Translations under genes and position numbers: made by a program
The notes under the pieces: model-generated
The model's input: only the letters and a program-made list of their open reading frames with translations
Told to the model about the DNA's origin: nothing
Databases searched by the model: none
Shown: positions 60,660 through 64,000 of the stretch, piece by piece
Position numbering within the stretch: position 1 is the first letter of the stretch
How the letters are laid out: every line of letters starts with the position of its first letter
DNA from: JAEUIT01 sp044220875
GTDB taxonomy: Bacteria > Planctomycetota > Phycisphaerae > Phycisphaerales > SM1A02
Direction of reading: 5' to 3'
NCBI GenBank assembly: GCA_044220875.1
Contig: JBGAQH010000006.1
Span: forward strand, 62,001-126,000
Length of the DNA stretch: 64,000 bases

Positions 60660-61462
60660 GGTCGTTGCTTCCGAGGGGTGGGTCGATTGGCGGCGGGCTT
60701 CTTCGCCGTGGTTTTTTGGGCCGTGGTCTTTGGGGCCGTGGTCTTTTGGGCCGGGGTCTTCGTGGTTGGGAGCTTTGTCGCCGCAGTCTTCGTCATGGAT
60801 CGGGCGGCGCGTCGCGCGCCGCCGGAGGACTCGGGACGCCGCGCGGATGGAATGTGCCGTCGGAGAAGGTCCTCGATCGCCGCGCGGACCGAGGCGAGTC
60901 GCTGCGGGGTCCAGTCCGAGAGGCCGAAGATCCAGTCGAACCAGATGCCGTGGACGGCGAGGTGCACGAGCTCGCCGATGCCGACGGGGATGCCGTCGCG
61001 GCCGAATCGCTCGTGCATCTGGGCGTTCGCCTTGCGGAGGTGCTCGGCGTGCTTGGGGTCGTGGACGAGCGCGGCGACGAGAACCATCGAACTCCGCCGC
61101 ATCGCGTCGGTCCAGTGTTCGGTGGAGGAGAGGCAGGTCCCCAGGACCGATCGCACGCTGCGGCCGCGACCGGGCGGCGTGGCCTCATAGGCCTCGGTGG
61201 TGTCGTCGATCCACTCCTGCACCTTGCGCTCGACGAGGGCGTCGACGAGCGCTTCCTTGCTGGGGAAGTGGTGGAGAAGGCCGCTCTTGCTCAGGCTCGC
61301 CCGGCGGGCGACCGCATCGAGGGTGAGCTTGCCGATCCCGTCGCGGAGGATGACCTCCTCGGCCGCGTCAAGCACGACGCGACAGTCGCAGCGGATCGAC
61401 GGTCCGCCGCGGGCGAGGTCGACGATCGCTTCCGCCCTTCTCCCTGTCCTGGCCGGTGGCAT
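60656..61462 (-). CDS. TetR family regulator of the second RND operon, with Lys-rich tail
   Basis: This 268-residue protein has the TetR HTH: LDAAEEVILRDGIGKLTLDA, VARRASLSKSGLLHHFPSKE. The C-terminal ligand domain has HLAVHGIWFDWIFGLSDWTP. The last ~60 residues are TKTAATK-, KTTAPK- and KTTAQK-type repeats (15-nt DNA repeats at 60705-60764), basic like histone H1. The gene is first in the TetR-adaptor-pump operon. Its own operator is probably the double palindrome at 61477-61515, right at its start, so autorepression is likely. Ligand unknown. Confidence 0.92.
   Translation of the reverse strand: MPPARTGRRAEAIVDLARGGPSIRCDCRVVLDAAEEVILRDGIGKLTLDAVARRASLSKSGLLHHFPSKEALVDALVERKVQEWIDDTTEAYEATPPGRGRSVRSVLGTCLSSTEHWTDAMRRSSMVLVAALVHDPKHAEHLRKANAQMHERFGRDGIPVGIGELVHLAVHGIWFDWIFGLSDWTPQRLASVRAAIEDLLRRHIPSARRPESSGGARRAARSMTKTAATKLPTTKTPAQKTTAPKTTAQKTTAKKPAANRPTPRKQRP
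60705..60764 (-). repeat. Four 15-nt repeats encoding a basic TetR tail
   Basis: On the plus strand the units are GCCGTGGTTTTTTGG, GCCGTGGTCTTTGGG, GCCGTGGTCTTTTGG and GCCGGGGTCTTCGTG. In the TetR frame they give Lys-Thr-Thr-Ala-Pro/Gln/Lys pentapeptides. Differences are mostly in positions that alter the last residue. Confidence 0.8.
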
Positions 61463-61476
61463 GGGGCGGAAGCATA

Positions 61477-61515
61477 CCGACCGACCAGTCGGTCGGCAAC
61501 CGACCGCGCGGTCGG
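61477..61515. promoter_or_regulatory. Double palindromic operator for the second TetR
   Basis: Two palindromes lie side by side just upstream of the TetR start (61462). The first is CCGACCGAC-CA-GTCGGTCGG (61477-61496). The second is CCGACCGC-GCGGTCGG (61500-61515). Both share the ACCGACC/GGTCGGT core common among TetR-family operators. Centres are about 21 nt apart, about two helical turns. They sit between TetR and the DUF1294 gene and probably overlap the operon promoter. Confidence 0.75.
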
Positions 61516-61516
61516 C

Positions 61517-61828
61517 TCATGGCCCGAGCGCCGCGGCGCCGGCGAGCAGGACAAGGGAGACGAGGACGTGCGCCGCTGCCATCGCACGAAACGTCCGCCG
61601 ATAGCCCTGCTTCGCGGTCTTGTGGCGGAAGAGCCGCTGGGCCGCGAGCGATCCGGGCCAGCCGCCGAGCGCCTCGAGGACGTGCAGGACCCGCTCCGGG
61701 ATGCGGCGCCGCCCCCGCGCCGCCGCGAGCTTGTCGAACGCGATGAGCGCGAAGCCCGCCGCGGACGCGACGAGCGCGATCGCGAGGACGGTGAGGAGAA
61801 CGGCGGCGAAGGGACGCACCGGCGGCAT
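61517..61828 (-). CDS. DUF1294 membrane protein
   Basis: This 103-residue protein has two hydrophobic segments (AAVLLTVLAIALVASAAGFA and AAAHVLVSLVLLAGAAALGP). Between them are DKLAAARGRRRIPERVLHVL, ALGGWPGSLAAQRLFRHKT, the motif set of the DUF1294 family. Function unknown. The start at 61828 gives the family length; an upstream ATG adds 9 residues. It ends immediately next to the TetR operator, so it may be affected by that repressor. Confidence 0.78.
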   Translation of the reverse strand: MPPVRPFAAVLLTVLAIALVASAAGFALIAFDKLAAARGRRRIPERVLHVLEALGGWPGSLAAQRLFRHKTAKQGYRRTFRAMAAAHVLVSLVLLAGAAALGP

Positions 61829-61966
61829 GGTCGGTCGCGTGCGGCGGGGACGCAAGGACGCGGGCGTCCACCTCCGAACGATCGCGGGGTACGCTCAGGC
61901 GGAAGGGGCCCGCGAAACCCGGGCCTCCCGATTCCGATGACTGCGGAGATCGATCGTTCGGCCGCC

Positions 61967-61973
61967 AAGGAGG
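61967..61973 (+). promoter_or_regulatory. Strong Shine-Dalgarno AAGGAGG of the 61982 gene
   Basis: A near-perfect AAGGAGG lies 8 nt upstream of the ATG at 61982, deciding between this start and the in-frame ATG at 61937. It is one of the strongest SD sequences in the window. Confidence 0.75.
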
Positions 61974-61981
61974 TCACTCGC

Positions 61982-62200
61982 ATGGGTCAGGGCAACGCGC
62001 CGGGACAGGGTTCAGCGGGAAACGTCATCGCCGCCGTATGCAGCTTCTTCATTCCCGGCCTCGGGCAGCTCGTGCAGGGGCGGCTGCTGATGGCGGTGAT
62101 CATGTTCGTTCTCAGCGCGGTCCTCTGGCTGATCCTGCTCGGCTGGCTCATTCACCTTTGGTCGGTGCTGGACGCTGCCCTGTGGAAGGGGCCGCGCTGA
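61982..62200 (+). CDS. Small two-helix membrane protein (TM2-like)
   Basis: This 72-residue protein contains VIAAVCSFFIPGLGQLVQGR and a second hydrophobic helix (VIMFVLSAVLWLILLGWLIH), the SFF-IPGLGQ turn being characteristic of TM2-domain or YqaE-like small membrane proteins. It is preceded by the strong SD at 61967. Its last 53 nt overlap the 3' end of the convergent M14 carboxypeptidase gene. The role is unknown. Confidence 0.75.
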   Translation: MGQGNAPGQGSAGNVIAAVCSFFIPGLGQLVQGRLLMAVIMFVLSAVLWLILLGWLIHLWSVLDAALWKGPR

Positions 62201-63890
62201 ACGGCTCGCTTGCCCACTCGCCCGCGGCAAGCGTTCGCAGCATGGGCAGGAGATCGCCCTCGCGCGGCTCCGACCCGAGCATGTTCCAGTGCACGACGCC
62301 ATCGTCGCTCTCCGGCTCGAGGAGATATGCGGCGAGGCGTCCGAGCGGCTGGGCGAGACGGATGAGATAGGTTCCCGCGGGCAGCGTCGACGGCGCGGTG
62401 ACGTCCTCCCCCTCGACGGTGATCTCGGTGCGCCCCTGGAAGGGACGCGAGGAGCGGATCGCGCGGCGGACGCGGAAGCTGGTGACGTCGCCCGTCCACG
62501 CCTTCGTGAGCCGCTCGACGGCGATGCCGTGGCGGAGGAGATGGTCGGCGAGCGAGCGCCCCACGTCGGTGTCGGGCAGGAGATAGCCCCTCGCCATCGG
62601 CACGCTGCGGGTCGGTTCGAAGTAGCCGTAGTCGGACATCTCGACCGGCGTGGCCGCGTCGGGAACGGCGACCCGCATCTCCTTGCCGCTTCGCGGGCTG
62701 ATCTTTGTGGTGACGGTGCCGACGAGAATCGGCACGCGATTCGGAAGCGCCTTCGGCGCGTATTCGACGCCCAGCGGCAGCGATTCGCCGGCGCGCCGGG
62801 CCCGTTCGACGAAGCTTCGGTCGAGCGATCCCGTGAGGGCCATGATCTCGCCGGCATGTTCGCTCGCGTAACCGAGGATGTCGGCGACGAACGCCTCGGT
62901 CACGGCGACGCGCTCGCGGAAGTCGAGATAGCTGTAGGCCTCGGAGAGGATCGCGATCCGATTGCGGAGCCCGACGTAGTTCTGCCCGATGCGCGGGCGG
63001 TGGTCGAAGGCGACCCACGAGCGCGTGTCGGGCTGGCCGTTGGCGGGGGGCTTGCCCTCGAAGTTGCCGTAGTAGTAGGAGCGGAAGGCGTGGCGCTCGA
63101 GCATCGAGCGCTGCAGCGCGGGCATCATCGTGTCGCGCTCGTAGCTGAGGAGCGCCGGCTCGAGCGAGAGATTCACCGGTATCGAGTAGGTGAGGTGATA
63201 GCCGTGATAGGAACCGTTGGTGGTATGGAGGTCGACGACGACGTGCGGATCGAACTCGTTGAGGACGCCGACCAGGGCGCGGGCCTCCGCGGAGTCGAGC
63301 TTCATGAAGTCGCGGTTGAGGTCGAGTCCGCGGGCGTTCTCGCGCCGGCCGACGCCGCCGAGCGGGCCGTTCTGGGCGGTGCGGTTCATCACGTCGATCG
63401 CCTCGTTGCCGTCGGCGTTGTAGTTCGGGATGACGAGGACGACGAGCCTGTCGAGAAGCGGCCGCAGGTCGCCCACGGTGAGCCGGCGCATGAGGTGCTG
63501 CGCGGCCTCCTTGCCCTCGACCTCGCCGCCGTGGATGTTGGCCTGCACGAGGACGACCGGCCGGCCGAGCGCACGAATCTCGCGCGCTTCGCTCACCGGG
63601 GGATTCGAGAGCGTCGCGAGCAGGAGCGGTCGTCCCTCCTCCGAGGCGCCGACGATTCGCGTGCGAAGGAGATCGGTCCGGCCGCGGAGCTCGCGGAGAA
63701 ACTCGTCGATGTCGGCGGCGCGGCTGGTCTCGACGAAGTCGCTGCGCTCGGCGCGACTCAGGAGCGGCGGGGGGGCCGGTGCGGCGGCCTGCGCCGGCGG
63801 CGGGTCAGCGGTCGCTCTGGTTGGAAGCGAGGCGTACCCGCAAGCGACCATTGTGATCCAGACCAGCAGCCTTCGATTCGCCGTTCGCAA
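62148..63890 (-). CDS. Exported M14 zinc carboxypeptidase-like protein
   Basis: This 580-residue protein starts at a TTG with AGGAGG 6 nt upstream (63897-63902), which puts a clean signal peptide (RTANRRLLVWITMVACGYAS, cut near ATA) at the N-terminus. Zinc ligands are visible as H120 and E123 (NIHGGEVEGKE) and H222 (VVDLHTTNGSYHG); E317 (LSEAYSYLDF) is a candidate catalytic Glu. LNRDFMKLDSAEARALVGVL fits the family. The last 200 residues are a second domain, not recognised. It should release C-terminal amino acids or act on cell-wall peptides. The gene overlaps the convergent small membrane gene by 53 nt. Confidence 0.87.
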   Translation of the reverse strand: MRTANRRLLVWITMVACGYASLPTRATADPPPAQAAAPAPPPLLSRAERSDFVETSRAADIDEFLRELRGRTDLLRTRIVGASEEGRPLLLATLSNPPVSEAREIRALGRPVVLVQANIHGGEVEGKEAAQHLMRRLTVGDLRPLLDRLVVLVIPNYNADGNEAIDVMNRTAQNGPLGGVGRRENARGLDLNRDFMKLDSAEARALVGVLNEFDPHVVVDLHTTNGSYHGYHLTYSIPVNLSLEPALLSYERDTMMPALQRSMLERHAFRSYYYGNFEGKPPANGQPDTRSWVAFDHRPRIGQNYVGLRNRIAILSEAYSYLDFRERVAVTEAFVADILGYASEHAGEIMALTGSLDRSFVERARRAGESLPLGVEYAPKALPNRVPILVGTVTTKISPRSGKEMRVAVPDAATPVEMSDYGYFEPTRSVPMARGYLLPDTDVGRSLADHLLRHGIAVERLTKAWTGDVTSFRVRRAIRSSRPFQGRTEITVEGEDVTAPSTLPAGTYLIRLAQPLGRLAAYLLEPESDDGVVHWNMLGSEPREGDLLPMLRTLAAGEWASEPFSAAPSTGQRPAPTKGE

Positions 63891-63896
63891 GTATCG

Positions 63897-63902
63897 CCTC
63901 CT
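63897..63902 (-). promoter_or_regulatory. Shine-Dalgarno AGGAGG deciding a TTG start
   Basis: On the minus strand AGGAGG lies 6 nt before the TTG at 63890. Using the next upstream ATG (63950) would give a 20-residue polar leader before the hydrophobic helix, so the TTG is preferred. Confidence 0.7.
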
Positions 63903-64000
63903 CGGATCTTCGTCGACTTGGAATCTCCCACCAAACCGAGAGGTGGGCATCGCGGGGATTGAGGTCCTGCTATCGCCGTCTGGCCCCACGGTAGGTCAGC

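Overview
The window is one contiguous piece of a GC-rich bacterial chromosome. I think it comes from a planctomycete of the class Phycisphaerae. The reasons are: at least five exported proteins ending in paired GDLNGDG..D..DLAILLGAWG (dockerin-like) tails; membrane proteins that start with a CxxC zinc ribbon; very high third-position GC; short multi-strand gene clusters; and frequent starts without a Shine-Dalgarno sequence mixed with a few GTG/TTG starts. Species-level identity cannot be read from the sequence. I found no rRNA, tRNA, CRISPR array, prophage or complete insertion sequence.

Layout. 0.4-2.5 kb: an ECF sigma factor and, after a 522-nt structured gap, a membrane-anchored putative anti-sigma factor. 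2.5-13.3 kb: housekeeping and unknown genes (ABC-F ATPase, zinc-ribbon membrane protein, class IV aminotransferase, DNA polymerase III alpha subunit, NYN nuclease, GNAT acetyltransferase, SIMPL protein). 13.4-17.3 kb: two exported dockerin-tailed proteins, one a kelch/Ig/HAF-repeat mosaic. 17.5-22.7 kb: a TetR-RND pump-adaptor operon. 22.8-25.6 kb: an exported beta-helix protein and a repeat-rich noncoding stretch. 25.6-30.5 kb: a translation and cofactor cluster (rpsU, rsfS, panD, alpha/beta hydrolase, trmB) and a small Cys-rich protein. 30.6-34.4 kb: a 1262-residue exported Cys-rich/LamG protein. 34.5-42.2 kb: histidine kinase, sigma factor, unknown two-part protein, TPR-CHAT protease and exported subtilase, all on one strand. 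42.7-51.1 kb: pdxH, a MacB-type permease, a transglutaminase-like protein, a membrane glycosyltransferase and an MFS transporter. 51.2-55.8 kb: three exported proteins of unknown function, two of them tandem paralogues. 56.2-61.5 kb: a second TetR-adaptor-RND operon with a double palindromic operator. 61.5-63.9 kb: a DUF1294 protein, a small membrane protein and an exported M14 carboxypeptidase.

The most interesting unit is 36187-42166. A sigma factor is followed by a protein with an anti-sigma-like helical half and a beta-rich half, then a TPR-CHAT caspase-like protease with an intact His/Cys dyad, then a secreted subtilase with an intact Asp/His/Ser triad. The logic resembles protease-controlled sigma release, as in the TPR-CHAT/Csx30/sigma part of type III-E CRISPR, but there is no CRISPR component here. 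This is an inference from gene order and motifs.

The two RND operons share the same logic: the TetR repressor gene is first, and adjacent genes are joined by 4-nt ATGA overlaps. Neither carries an outer-membrane factor. Start codons were chosen from SD spacing, signal peptides or family alignment; where two starts compete, both are given.
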